Shown: positions 1 to 8,403 of the stretch, one piece after another
Numbering within the stretch: position 1 is the stretch's first letter
How the letters are laid out: every line of letters begins with the position of its first letter
NCBI RefSeq assembly: GCF_000716335.1
Contig: NZ_JOBL01000104.1
Location: 50,623 to 114,622, forward strand
Direction: 5' to 3'
Source: Streptomyces sp. NRRL S-118
GTDB taxonomy: Bacteria > Actinomycetota > Actinomycetes > Streptomycetales > Streptomycetaceae
DNA length: 64,000 bases
Position numbers and translations under genes: made by a program
The notes under the pieces: generated by a model
Seen by the model: only the letters and a program-made list of their open reading frames with translations
What the model was told of the DNA's origin: nothing
Database searches by the model: none

Positions 1-75
1 GGTCAGCGGGTCGGCGGTGTTGCCCGCGTGGATGGCGCGGGTCTCGAAGCTCTGGTGGGTGTGCTGGTCGCTCAT
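1..75 (-). CDS. Cystathionine gamma-synthase/lyase family enzyme, N-terminus only (partial)
   Basis: Only the first 25 codons lie in the window, starting at an ATG complementary to 73-75. They read MSDQHTHQ followed by FETRAIHAGNTADPLT. This matches the N-terminus of PLP-dependent cystathionine gamma-synthase/lyase enzymes of actinomycetes, where an F-x-T-R-A-I-H-A-G segment precedes the first substrate-binding region. The enzyme would act in trans-sulfuration between cysteine and methionine. Synthase and lyase cannot be told apart from this fragment. It is divergent from the gene at 133, with a 57-base gap. Confidence 0.7.
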   Translation of the reverse strand, partial: MSDQHTHQSFETRAIHAGNTADPLT

Positions 76-132
76 GGGCCCGAGCGTAGTCCGGGCCGCC
101 GGGGTGCCCGTGCCGTCCGGGACAATGGGCGC

Positions 133-1236
133 ATGGAGATTCTCTGGTTCCTGTTCACCGTCGGCCTGATCGGCGTGATCGTCGTGCCGTGGCTGAGGCG
201 CCGCCGCGACGGCATCCGGCTGGTCGACCCCGGCGCGCCGGACGCCGCCGACCCGAGCGCGTACGGCTTCCTGCGCCAGGAGGAGCTCGACGTGCGGATG
301 CCGGGGCCGGACCAGGACCTCGTGGACGTGCTGGACGTGGTGCAGCGGACGCAGGACTGGCGGGCCGCCTCGCAGCTGCTGGCCGGCACGGACCGGGACG
401 GCGAGGTGCGCTGGCAGCGCGTGCAGGCGTTCGCGGGCGCCGCGTCGCTGGAGCTCCAGCAGCAGCCGGGCACCGGCGGCGCGTGGCTGCGGACCTGGCG
501 GGCGGAGCAGCCGAAGGACCCGGGCGGCGCGGCGGTGCACGCCGAGTTCCTGGTGCAGCAGGCGTGGCGTTCGTCGTCGGCCGGCACCGACGACTTCCGG
601 ATCATCCTGGAGGAGGCGCGGACGGTGTGCGGCGAGGCCGCGCTGCTGGCACCCGGCGACCCCGTGCCGTACATCATCGAGCTGGCCGTGGCGCGCGGAC
701 TGGGGTACTCGCACGAGCAGTTCGACCAGGTCTGGGCGAAGATCATCGACCGGGCGCCGCACCACATGGGGGCGCACCTGGCCGCCCTGCACTACTGGTG
801 CGAGAAGTGGCACGGCTCGCGCCGGGACGCGGACCGGTTCGCGACGGCCGCCGCCGCCCGCGCGCCGCAGGGCTCGCTGCTCGCCGCGCTGCCGCTGTTC
901 GCGGTCTTCGAGCACCTGCCTGAGGTGGCGCTGGTGCAGGACTTCTACGGCACCGAGGTGGTCTCCAGGGCCATGCAGGGCGCGCTGTACGCGGTGCACT
1001 CGGCCCGCCCCGACGACCCGATGCTGGCGCACGTGCGCCACCTGCTGATCCACTTCCTGGTGCGGGCGGAGCGCTGGGCCGAGGCGATGCACCAGCTGGT
1101 GCACGTCGACGGCCATGTGGGCGCGCTGCCGTGGACCCTGAGCGAGGACCCGGCGGCCGAGTACGCGATCCACCGTGCGCTCGCGGTGGCGGGTTACGAG
1201 GCGAACGGCGGCAGCCCGGCGACGCTCCCGCACTGA
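133..1236 (+). CDS. Uncharacterised membrane-anchored helical protein
   Basis: A 367-residue protein of unknown function. I start it at the ATG at 133 because the earlier in-frame start would cover the divergent promoter region and adds Arg/Gly-rich sequence. Residues 3-19 ([18 protein letters not shown]) form one membrane segment, followed by an RRRR stop-transfer cluster, so the bulk is probably cytoplasmic. The rest is Ala/Leu-rich, with Trp-containing helices spaced like TPR-type repeats, and no catalytic motif is visible. Proteins like this are common in Streptomyces. No function is assigned. Confidence 0.8.
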   Translation: MEILWFLFTVGLIGVIVVPWLRRRRDGIRLVDPGAPDAADPSAYGFLRQEELDVRMPGPDQDLVDVLDVVQRTQDWRAASQLLAGTDRDGEVRWQRVQAFAGAASLELQQQPGTGGAWLRTWRAEQPKDPGGAAVHAEFLVQQAWRSSSAGTDDFRIILEEARTVCGEAALLAPGDPVPYIIELAVARGLGYSHEQFDQVWAKIIDRAPHHMGAHLAALHYWCEKWHGSRRDADRFATAAAARAPQGSLLAALPLFAVFEHLPEVALVQDFYGTEVVSRAMQGALYAVHSARPDDPMLAHVRHLLIHFLVRAERWAEAMHQLVHVDGHVGALPWTLSEDPAAEYAIHRALAVAGYEANGGSPATLPH

Positions 1237-1333
1237 CCCGCGGCGCTCCCCGGGAGAGCCGCCCGCCGTCCGTGGAATCGGTGCGCCGGTCCGTACGTTG
1301 TACGGGTCGGCAGCCACCGACGAGGAGACCCGC

Positions 1334-1993
1334 ATGTTCTACGGCCGCACCCCCGTGCTCCCCACCCCCGAGCAGGCGCTCCCGGGCCGCGAGGCACCGC
1401 AGTTCGCGGTGCCCGACCGCCACACGGTGCTCGGCACCCCCCTCGCGGGCCCGTACCCCGCCGGCTTCGACGTCGCGGACTTCGCGCTGGGCTGCTTCTG
1501 GGGCGCCGAGCGGAAGTTCTGGCAGACGGACGGCGTGTGGACGACCCTCGTCGGCTACCAGGGCGGCCACACGCCGAACCCGACGTACGAAGAGGTGTGC
1601 TCGGGCCTGACGGGCCACACGGAGGTGGTCCGCGTCGTCTTCGACCCGTCGGCCGTCGCGTACACGTCGCTGCTGAAGCTGTTCTGGGAGTCCCACGACC
1701 CGACGCAGGGCTTCCGGCAGGGCAACGACGTGGGCACCCAGTACCGCTCGGCGCTGTACACCCACTCCCCCGCCCAGGCCGCGGCCGCGCAGTCCTCCCG
1801 CGACGCCTACCAGCAGGTGCTGGCGGGCTCCGGCTACGGCGCGATCACCACGGAGATCCTCCCGGCGGACGGCCGTCCGTTCTTCCCCGCGGAGGCGTAC
1901 CACCAGCAGTACCTGGACAAGAACCCGGGCGGCTACTGCGGCATCGGCGGCACGGGCGTCTCCTGCCCGGTCGGCGTCGTCCGGGCCGACTGA
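1334..1993 (+). CDS. msrA: Peptide methionine-S-sulfoxide reductase MsrA
   Basis: The 219-residue protein reduces the S-epimer of methionine sulfoxide in damaged proteins, using thioredoxin. The catalytic motif GCFWG is at about residues 54-58, with its Cys as the nucleophile. The family block [20 protein letters not shown] follows, then the C-terminal [13 protein letters not shown], which carries the resolving cysteines. The length is usual for the longer actinobacterial MsrA. The start at 1334 follows GAGGAGACC. Its last 61 bases overlap the 3' end of the convergent DUF1330 gene. Confidence 0.95.
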   Translation: MFYGRTPVLPTPEQALPGREAPQFAVPDRHTVLGTPLAGPYPAGFDVADFALGCFWGAERKFWQTDGVWTTLVGYQGGHTPNPTYEEVCSGLTGHTEVVRVVFDPSAVAYTSLLKLFWESHDPTQGFRQGNDVGTQYRSALYTHSPAQAAAAQSSRDAYQQVLAGSGYGAITTEILPADGRPFFPAEAYHQQYLDKNPGGYCGIGGTGVSCPVGVVRAD

Positions 1994-2331
1994 GCCGCTC
2001 GCAGCCGGGCGGCCGTCGCCGCCGCTTCGTAGCCGGGGGCGACGCCGTCCACCAGGATGACGTCGCCCCGCAGGTGGCGCGTGCGCAGCGGGAGGAGGGC
2101 CTGGTAGGCGTCGGAGTCGTACCATCGGCGGGCGTGGTCCATGCTCGGGAAGCCGATGATCACCAGCGCGGTCTCCCAGCGGCCCTCCCGCACCTCCAGG
2201 ACGGGCGCGCCGTGCACCAGGAAGCGGCCCCCGAAGGGGTCGAGGGTGCCCTGGACGCGCTCCATGTACTCCAGCACCTCCTCGTGCAGGACGGCGGCGG
2301 GCTGCAGGCTTCCGATGGCGTACGCGCTCAT
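1933..2331 (-). CDS. DUF1330 domain protein
   Basis: A 132-residue protein with the DUF1330 (dimeric ferredoxin-like) fold. Visible elements are [20 protein letters not shown], then a beta strand with [25 protein letters not shown], typical of this family, and an I-L-V-D-G strand. The biochemical role is unknown; related folds include small monooxygenase-like and stress proteins. The C-terminal 30 residues (Ala/Thr/Pro-rich) are family-atypical and are encoded antisense to the end of msrA. It lies 70 bases downstream of the alcohol dehydrogenase gene on the same strand, so the two could be cotranscribed. Confidence 0.85.
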   Translation of the reverse strand: MSAYAIGSLQPAAVLHEEVLEYMERVQGTLDPFGGRFLVHGAPVLEVREGRWETALVIIGFPSMDHARRWYDSDAYQALLPLRTRHLRGDVILVDGVAPGYEAAATAARLRAAQSARTTPTGQETPVPPMPQ

Positions 2332-2401
2332 GGGGTCCTCCTCGTGGTTCGGATGCCCCCATGCTCCCGGCGCCGGCGGACGGCGTCGATGACCCCGGAG
2401 G

Positions 2402-3448
2402 TCATCGGATCGTCGAGGCGTCGATGACGAAGCGGTAGCGGACGTCGCTGCGGAGGACCCGCTCGTACGCCTCGTTGATCCGGTCCGCGGGGATGAGCTC
2501 GATCTCCGCGCCCAGTCCGTGCTCCGCGCAGAAGTCGAGCATCTCCTGCGTCTCGGCGATCCCGCCGATCATCGAGCCGGCCAGCGTCCGGCGGCCGCTG
2601 ATCAGCGAGAAGAGGTTGAGCGAGACGGGCTCCTCGGGGGCACCGACGTTCACCAGCGCGCCGTCGGTCTTCAGCAGTCCGAGGTAGGCGCTGAAGTCCA
2701 GCGGCGCCGAGACCGTCGAGACGATCAGGTCGAAGGTGCCGGCCAGCTTCCGGAAGGTCTCGGGGTCGCCGGTCGCGTGGAAGTGGTCGGCGCCCAGCTT
2801 CAGCCCGTCCTCCTGCTTGCGCAGCGTCTGGCTGAGGACGGTCACCTCGGCGCCCAGGGCGTGTGCGATCTTCACGCCCATGTGGCCGAGGCCGCCGAGG
2901 CCGACGATCGCGACCTTCTTGCCGGGGCCGGCCTTCCAGCGGGCCAGCGGCGAGTAGAGGGTGATGCCGGCGCACAGCAGCGGTGCGGCGATGTCGAGGG
3001 AGAGGCCGTCGGGGATGCGGACGGCGTAGTTCTCGTCGACGACGATGTGGGTGGAGTAGCCGCCGTAGGTGGGCTCGCCGTTCTTGTCGAGGCCGTTGTA
3101 CGTGGGGGTGGCGCCGCCCGTGCAGTACTGCTCCAGGCCTTGGAGGCAGTGCTCGCACCGGCGGCAGGAGTCGACGAAGCAGCCGACGCCGACGCGGTCG
3201 CCGACCTGGTACCTGGTCACTCCCGGGCCGGTCTCGGTGACGATTCCGGCGATCTCGTGGCCGGGCACCATCGGGAAGATGCCCTCGCCCCAGCCGTCCC
3301 GGGCCTGGTGGATGTCGGAGTGGCAGATGCCGGCGTACTTGATCTCGATGAGGACGTCGTGCTCGCCGACCGCCCGGCGGGGGATGGTCGTGCGCTCCAG
3401 CGGGGCGTTGGCTGCGGGGGCTGCGTAAGCGGTCACGTTCGTGGTCAT
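2402..3448 (-). CDS. Zinc-dependent NAD(P) alcohol dehydrogenase (cinnamyl-alcohol type)
   Basis: A 348-residue medium-chain dehydrogenase that interconverts alcohols and aldehydes. Catalytic zinc ligands are in the GICHSD motif (Cys near residue 42) and in PGHE. The structural zinc Cys cluster C-R-R-C-E-H-C-x7-C is present. The Rossmann motif GLGGLGHMG marks the coenzyme site. The set [22 protein letters not shown] and [14 protein letters not shown] is typical of the YahK/cinnamyl-ADH group, which usually uses NADPH. It is divergent from an HTH regulator at 3578, an arrangement that suggests local control. Confidence 0.93.
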   Translation of the reverse strand: MTTNVTAYAAPAANAPLERTTIPRRAVGEHDVLIEIKYAGICHSDIHQARDGWGEGIFPMVPGHEIAGIVTETGPGVTRYQVGDRVGVGCFVDSCRRCEHCLQGLEQYCTGGATPTYNGLDKNGEPTYGGYSTHIVVDENYAVRIPDGLSLDIAAPLLCAGITLYSPLARWKAGPGKKVAIVGLGGLGHMGVKIAHALGAEVTVLSQTLRKQEDGLKLGADHFHATGDPETFRKLAGTFDLIVSTVSAPLDFSAYLGLLKTDGALVNVGAPEEPVSLNLFSLISGRRTLAGSMIGGIAETQEMLDFCAEHGLGAEIELIPADRINEAYERVLRSDVRYRFVIDASTIR

Positions 3449-3497
3449 GACGGCAAGCCTGTCGTCATCGGCGCAGGTCACCCAGCCCCCTGCGCTC

Positions 3498-3562
3498 CGT
3501 ACGACCCGTGTGCGTACTACTGGCAGGGTCAGGATCGGCGCCGTGTCCCGGCGTACGACCCG
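3498..3562. promoter_or_regulatory. Divergent promoter region with an 11-bp direct repeat
   Basis: The 129-base gap between the alcohol dehydrogenase and the HTH regulator holds two identical copies of CGTACGACCCG, at 3498-3508 and 3552-3562. The 54-base offset is about five helical turns. The position fits an operator for the adjacent regulator. That role is inferred from location only. Confidence 0.4.
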
Positions 3563-3577
3563 GAATACTTGTCCGGT

Positions 3578-4435
3578 ATGGACCAGCGCACCGAACTGAG
3601 TGAGTTCCTCCGCTCCCGCCGGGCCCGGCTCAAGCCGCGCGACGTCGGCCTGCCCGACTTCGGCAGGGCGCGCCGCGTACCGGGGCTGCGCCGGGAGGAA
3701 CTGGCCCAGCTGGCGGGCGTGTCCGTGGCGTACTACACGTCCATAGAGCAGGGCAACGGCGCCAACGTCTCCACGGAGGTGCTGGACGCCATCGCGCGCG
3801 CCCTGCGCCTGTCGGACGCCGAGCACGCGCACCTGACGCACCTGGCACGGCCGAAGACGAAGAAGAAGCGCGCCGCGGCCGCCCGCCCCCAGCGGGTGCG
3901 GCCCGAGCTGCGGCACCTGCTGGACGCGATGGACGGCGTGCCCGCGTACCTCCTGGGGCGCCGCCTCGACATCCTCGGCTGGAACCGGATGGCCCGCGCC
4001 CTCCTCGGCGACCTGAGCTCCCTCCCGCCGGAGGAACGGAACATGGCACGCCTGGTGTTCCTCGACCCGAACGCGCGGGAGCTCTACGTCGACTGGGAGC
4101 ACAAGGCCACCGAGGTGGTGAGCGTGCTGCGGCTGTGCGCGGGCTGCTACCCGGACGATCCCCAGCTGTCGTCGCTGGTCGGGGAGCTGTCGGTGAAGAG
4201 CGAGGAGTTCCGGGCCCTGTGGGCCGCGCACACGGTGCAGGAGAAGGGCCACGGCGTGAAGCGGCTGCACCATCCGCTGGTGGGCGAACTGACGCTGTCG
4301 TACGAGACGCTCAGGCTGCCCGACGACCACGACGTGAGCCTGGTGACGTACACCGCGGAGCCGGGCTCGCCGTCGGCGGACGCGCTGCGGCTGCTGGCGA
4401 ACTGGGGGGCCGAGGAGGTCGCGGAGCGGCACTGA
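3578..4435 (+). CDS. XRE-family regulator with MmyB-like ligand-binding domain
   Basis: A 285-residue transcription factor. The N-terminal HTH (about residues 10-85) includes [28 protein letters not shown], the standard signature of the MmyB-like group. The C-terminal half ([37 protein letters not shown]) is the PAS-like domain that binds fatty-acid-type ligands in characterised relatives. In Streptomyces this family commonly sits divergent to the short- or medium-chain dehydrogenase it controls, as here. The ligand and the direction of control are not evident. The start is the ATG that gives the conserved [18 protein letters not shown]. Confidence 0.92.
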   Translation: MDQRTELSEFLRSRRARLKPRDVGLPDFGRARRVPGLRREELAQLAGVSVAYYTSIEQGNGANVSTEVLDAIARALRLSDAEHAHLTHLARPKTKKKRAAAARPQRVRPELRHLLDAMDGVPAYLLGRRLDILGWNRMARALLGDLSSLPPEERNMARLVFLDPNARELYVDWEHKATEVVSVLRLCAGCYPDDPQLSSLVGELSVKSEEFRALWAAHTVQEKGHGVKRLHHPLVGELTLSYETLRLPDDHDVSLVTYTAEPGSPSADALRLLANWGAEEVAERH

Positions 4436-4452
4436 GCGCGGGGCCCGGTACG

Positions 4453-4494
4453 CCGAAGGCGGCGGTCCCCCGCGAGGGGTGCCGCCGCCTTCGG
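4453..4494. terminator. Bidirectional stem-loop terminator
   Basis: A perfect 13-bp inverted repeat (CCGAAGGCGGCGG at 4453-4465, its complement at 4482-4494) around a 16-base loop. It lies between convergent genes ending at 4435 and 4514, so it can serve both. Confidence 0.8.
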
Positions 4495-4513
4495 GCCGTA
4501 CGGGGCCGCCGGC

Positions 4514-5764
4514 TCAGATCGCCGAGCCGGCCTTCCACTGCGCCCAGCTCATGTTCCAGCCGTTGAGGCCGTTGTCCGGGGCGATGGTCTTGTCCTTGGA
4601 GTTCTTCACGACGACCACGTCACCGATGAGCGAGTTGTCGTAGAACCACGCGGCCGGCTGGCCCGGGTCGCCCGCGCCCTTGACGTCGTTCAGGCCCACG
4701 CAGCCGTGGCTGGTGTTGACGTTGCCGAAGACCGAGTCGGCACCCCAGTAGTTGCCGTGGATGAAGGTGCCCGACGTGGACAGCCGCATGGCGTGCGGCA
4801 CGTCCTTGATGTCGTACTCGCCCTTGCCGTCGTCGTCCGTGAAGCCGACCGTCGCGCCGTTCATCCGGGTCTCCTTGAACTTCTCGGAGATCACCATCTG
4901 GCCGTTGTAGGTCGGGTTGTCCGGCGAGCCGGCGGAGATCGGGATGGTCTTGAGCGTCTTGCCGTCCCGGACGACCTTCATGGTCTTCGCGGCGACGTCG
5001 ACGGTCGAGACCTGGCTGCGGCCGATCTTGAAGGTGACGGTCTTCTGCTGGACGCCGTACACGCCGTCCGCGCCCTCGACGCCGTCGAGGTTCAGCTTCA
5101 GGGTGACCGTGGAGCCGGCCGTCCAGTACTGCTCGGGCCGGAAGTCCAGCCGCTGGCTGTTGAACCAGTGGCCGACGACCTCCTGGCCGGCGCTCGACGT
5201 CACGGTGATGCCGGACTGGACGGCCTTCTTGTCCGTGATCGCCTTGCTGAAGTTGATCGAGACCGGCATGCCGACGCCGACGGTGGAACCGTCCTCGGGC
5301 GTGAAGTTCCCGATGAAGCTGTTGGCCTGCGAGACGGTCGTGAAGGAGGAGTTCTCGTGGGCCTCGCGGCCCTCGGCGTCCTTGGCGGTCACGGCGATCT
5401 TGTACGTGGTGGCGCGGTCGAGCTGCTCGCTGGGCTTCCAGCTCGTGCCGTCGGCGGCCATCTCGCCCGGGACGGCCTTGCCGTCCTGCGTGGTCATGGT
5501 GACCTCGGTCAGCTTGCCGTCGGTGACGGTGACCTTGGCGTCGTCGTTGATGCCGGCGTTGATCGCGCCGTTCTTCGGCGAGATCGCTATTCGGGCCTGC
5601 GACGCGTCCTTGGCGGCGGCCTCGTCGACCTGGGCCTGCGACGACGAACCACCGGAGGTGCCGTTGCTCTCGGCCTCGCCGTCGTTGCAGCCCGTGAGTA
5701 CCAGCACGCCACCGAGCAGGGCGGACGCGGCCATCAGGCCCTTGCGCCGCTTGCCGTCCGTCAT
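4514..5764 (-). CDS. L,D-transpeptidase lipoprotein with Ig-like domains
   Basis: A 416-residue enzyme expected to make 3-3 peptidoglycan cross-links outside the membrane. The N-terminus has KRRK, a hydrophobic core and the lipobox LTGC (Cys26), then a Ser/Gly-rich linker. Two Ig-like regions follow (about 45-150 and 155-265), as in mycobacterial LdtMt2. The YkuD catalytic domain (about 270-395) carries HGNYWGADSVFGNVNTSHGC, with nucleophile Cys355. I chose the start at 5764, which has GGAGAAG seven bases upstream; an in-frame ATG at 5779 is possible. It is a single gene with terminators on both sides. Confidence 0.93.
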   Translation of the reverse strand: MTDGKRRKGLMAASALLGGVLVLTGCNDGEAESNGTSGGSSSQAQVDEAAAKDASQARIAISPKNGAINAGINDDAKVTVTDGKLTEVTMTTQDGKAVPGEMAADGTSWKPSEQLDRATTYKIAVTAKDAEGREAHENSSFTTVSQANSFIGNFTPEDGSTVGVGMPVSINFSKAITDKKAVQSGITVTSSAGQEVVGHWFNSQRLDFRPEQYWTAGSTVTLKLNLDGVEGADGVYGVQQKTVTFKIGRSQVSTVDVAAKTMKVVRDGKTLKTIPISAGSPDNPTYNGQMVISEKFKETRMNGATVGFTDDDGKGEYDIKDVPHAMRLSTSGTFIHGNYWGADSVFGNVNTSHGCVGLNDVKGAGDPGQPAAWFYDNSLIGDVVVVKNSKDKTIAPDNGLNGWNMSWAQWKAGSAI

Positions 5765-5909
5765 CACACGCTTCTCCATCGTCGCCGAATCCCTGCCAAC
5801 TGTCTCAACAACACCCATAACAACCCGTCCGGTTCCGAATCCGCGAAGGATGTGGGGAACACCACTGATCGACGCGCGGAGGGCGGCTGCTGGTTCCCAG
5901 GATGCGGGT

Positions 5910-5940
5910 ACGGGCCCCGGACGAGTGATCCGGGGCCCGT
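5910..5940 (-). terminator. Stem-loop terminator
   Basis: A perfect 12-bp stem (5910-5921 with 5929-5940) and 7-base loop. It lies directly downstream of the minus-strand gene ending at 5972 and before the upstream region of the L,D-transpeptidase gene. Confidence 0.75.
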
Positions 5941-5971
5941 AAACCGGCTCGTTCTCGCCAGTCCCCGGCGC

Positions 5972-6328
5972 CTACACCCGCTCCTCCTCGTCCGCCTCCG
6001 CGCTCTCGTCCTCGTCCTCGTCGTCGTCGTCCAGATCCCATTCCCCGGCCTCGGGGTCGTACTCGACCTGCTCGCTGGTCCAGGAGGCCTGGACGAGGCC
6101 GGTGCCGGGCAGGTCGCCGAGCAGATCGTCGGGCTCGACGAGGTACGCGAGAGCTTCCGCTTCGTCCTCGCGGACGGCCGCGCGGGCGTGCGTGCGCTCG
6201 TCGTCCGGCATGAATGCGTCGGCGTCGATGCGGTCCAGGGCGGCGGCGGTGAGTTCACCGGCGTCCGTGATCTCCAGCGTCAGTTCCACCCGAAGCCGTA
6301 CATACCGTGATGTCTCAGAAGGGGTCAT
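5972..6328 (-). CDS. Small acidic uncharacterised protein
   Basis: A 118-residue protein starting MTPSETSRYVRLRVELTLEI. The first 85 residues look like a folded alpha/beta domain. The last 25 are almost entirely Asp/Glu (DLDDDDEDEDESAEADEE), giving a strongly acidic tail. No known motif is recognised. The start at 6328 is the first ATG that leaves room for a promoter before the divergent gene at 6435. The product is probably cytoplasmic, since no signal peptide or membrane segment is seen. Confidence 0.7.
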   Translation of the reverse strand: MTPSETSRYVRLRVELTLEITDAGELTAAALDRIDADAFMPDDERTHARAAVREDEAEALAYLVEPDDLLGDLPGTGLVQASWTSEQVEYDPEAGEWDLDDDDEDEDESAEADEEERV

Positions 6329-6434
6329 ATGACGGAGCGTAAGCTGCCTGGGCACGCGACTTTCCTGCGACCCGCTGTGTTCATTAGCATCGGCGCACCC
6401 GCCAATTCTCGGTTCCGCAAGGGGATCTGAATCT

Positions 6435-6755
6435 GTGTCCGTCGCACGTCGACCGCTGCTGACCGCCACCGCCGCCGGGAGCCTGCTCTGTGCGCTGTGG
6501 TTCGTCCCTTCGGCCAACGCCACCGTCGACACGGTGGAGCAGTCGTCCGCCCGCGGGCGGACGGGAACGTCCGCCGCACCCGCCCCGTCGCAGGTCCCGG
6601 CCGGGGCCCCGGCGCAGGCCCGGGACGGTCTCGCGCTCGCCGACACGGGCAGCGTGGACACCACCCCGTACCTGATCGGCGGCACGGCCTTCCTGGGCCT
6701 CGGCGCGGGTCTGGTGGCCTTCGCGGTACGCCGCGGGGCGCACACCGCGCTCTGA
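6435..6755 (+). CDS. Small LAXTG-type sortase substrate
   Basis: A 106-residue surface protein. It has a signal peptide (residues 1 to about 29, ending FVPSANA), a Ser/Ala/Pro/Gly-rich stretch of about 40 residues, and the sorting motif LADTG followed by a hydrophobic segment (YLIGGTAFLGLGAGLVAFAV) and RR tail. LAXTG motifs are recognised by class E sortases in Streptomyces. The exposed part is too short for a typical domain, so it may be a spacer, a cap or a precursor peptide. The GTG start at 6435 is chosen because it gives a complete signal peptide. Confidence 0.75.
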   Translation: MSVARRPLLTATAAGSLLCALWFVPSANATVDTVEQSSARGRTGTSAAPAPSQVPAGAPAQARDGLALADTGSVDTTPYLIGGTAFLGLGAGLVAFAVRRGAHTAL

Positions 6756-6797
6756 CGGCGTACGCCCCGTTCGTCACGGCGGCCCGGGCGGTGCCCG

Positions 6798-8345
6798 TCA
6801 GGCCAGCGGGCCGGTGACCCGCTCCACGGCCGCGACGAGCTTCCCCTCCCGTACGAAGGCGTCCGCGGCCTCCAGGTCGGGGGCGAGGAAACGGTCCGGC
6901 CCGGGGCCCTGGACGCCGGCCGCGCGCAGCGCGTCGATGGCGGCGCGGGAGGCGGGGGCCGGGGCGAGGCCGTCGCGCAGCTCGATGGCGCGGGTCGCGG
7001 CGTACAGCTCGACGGCGATGATCCGGTTGAGGTTGCCGACGGCGGTGCGCAGCTTGCGGGCGGCCGACCAGCCCATGGAGACGTGGTCCTCCTGCATCGC
7101 GGAGGACGGGATGGAGTCGGCGGAGGCCGGGACGGCGAGCCGCTTCAGCTCGCTGACCAGGGCCGCCTGCGTGTACTGGGCGATCATCAGGCCGGAGTCG
7201 ACACCGGCGTCGTCGGCCAGGAACGGCGGCAGGCCGTGGCTGCGGTTCTTGTCCAGCAGCCGGTCGGTGCGCCGCTCGGCGATCGAGCCGAGGTCGGCGG
7301 CGGCGATGGCGAGGAAGTCCAGGACGTACGCGACGGGCGCGCCGTGGAAGTTGCCGTTGGACTCGACGCGCCCGTCGGGCAGGACGACCGGGTTGTCGAC
7401 GGCGGAGGCGAGCTCGCGCTCGGCGACGAGGCGGGCGTGCGCCATGGTGTCGCGGCCGGCGCCGGCGACCTGCGGGGCGCAGCGCACGGAGTAGGCGTCC
7501 TGGACGCGCGGGGCCTCGTCCTCCTGGAAGTGGCCGGTCAGGCCGGAGTCGCGGAGGACGGCGAGCATGTTCGCGGCGGCGGCGCCCTGCCCGGGGTGCG
7601 GGCGGATGGCGTGCAGCTCGGGCGCGAGGACCTTGTCCGTCCCGAGCAGCGCCTCCAGCGACAGGGCGGCGGTGATGTCGGCGGACTTGTAGAGCGTGTC
7701 GAGGTCGTCGAGGGCCATGATCAGCATGCCGAGCATGCCGTCGGTGCCGTTGAGGAGGGCGAGCCCCTCCTTCTCGCGCAGCTCGACCGGTTCGATGCCG
7801 TGGGCGGCGAGCAGCTCCCCGGCGGGGCGGACCACACCGTCGGGGCCCTCGGCGTCGCCCTCGCCCATGAGCGTGAGGGCGCAGTGGCTGAGCGGCGCGA
7901 GGTCGCCGGAGCAGCCGAGCGAGCCGTACTCGTGGACGACCGGGGTGATGCCGGCGTTCAGCACGTCCGCCATGGTCTGCGCGACCTGGGGCCGGACGCC
8001 GGTGTGCCCGGAGCAGACGGTCTTGAGCCGCAGGAACATCAGGGCCCGCACGACCTCGCGCTCGACGGGCGCGCCCATGCCGGCGGCGTGCGACCGCACG
8101 ATGTTGCGCTGCAGCTGGGCGCGCAGCTCCCGGCTGATGTGCCGGGTGGCAAGGGCTCCGAAGCCGGTCGACACGCCGTACACCGGTTCGGGCTTGGCGG
8201 CCAGGGCGTCGACGATCTCCCGGGCCTTGGCGAGGGCGGCGAGCGCGTCCTGCGACAACTCGACGCGGGCGTTGCCGCGGGCCACGGCGATGACGTCCTG
8301 TGCGGTGGTGCCGGACGTCCCCACCACGACTGTGTGCATATCCAT
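6798..8345 (-). CDS. hutH: Histidine ammonia-lyase
   Basis: The 515-residue enzyme deaminates L-histidine to urocanate, the first step of histidine use. The sequence closely follows the S. griseus enzyme as I recall it. The MIO prosthetic group forms from an internal tripeptide, here Cys145-Ser-Gly in GSLGCSGDLAPLSH, instead of the usual Ala-Ser-Gly. Other landmarks are YGVSTGFGALATRHIS, the Gly-rich LLNGTDGMLG and SADSIPSSAMQEDHVSMG. The start MDMHTVVVG at 8345 is the conserved one; a second ATG lies two codons in. It is the most downstream gene of a minus-strand series but has its own upstream gap. Confidence 0.96.
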   Translation of the reverse strand: MDMHTVVVGTSGTTAQDVIAVARGNARVELSQDALAALAKAREIVDALAAKPEPVYGVSTGFGALATRHISRELRAQLQRNIVRSHAAGMGAPVEREVVRALMFLRLKTVCSGHTGVRPQVAQTMADVLNAGITPVVHEYGSLGCSGDLAPLSHCALTLMGEGDAEGPDGVVRPAGELLAAHGIEPVELREKEGLALLNGTDGMLGMLIMALDDLDTLYKSADITAALSLEALLGTDKVLAPELHAIRPHPGQGAAAANMLAVLRDSGLTGHFQEDEAPRVQDAYSVRCAPQVAGAGRDTMAHARLVAERELASAVDNPVVLPDGRVESNGNFHGAPVAYVLDFLAIAAADLGSIAERRTDRLLDKNRSHGLPPFLADDAGVDSGLMIAQYTQAALVSELKRLAVPASADSIPSSAMQEDHVSMGWSAARKLRTAVGNLNRIIAVELYAATRAIELRDGLAPAPASRAAIDALRAAGVQGPGPDRFLAPDLEAADAFVREGKLVAAVERVTGPLA

Positions 8346-8403
8346 ATTCAGCAGCGTACGGACTGAATCCCAACGTGTCACTACCCTGCTTCCCCGGCGC
8401 CCC

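Noticed and set aside
4706..6310. A 534-codon plus-strand frame opposite the L,D-transpeptidase
   Set aside because: It is antisense to a gene with an intact lipobox and YkuD site. No SD, no motif, and strongly biased Val/Gly/Asp composition.
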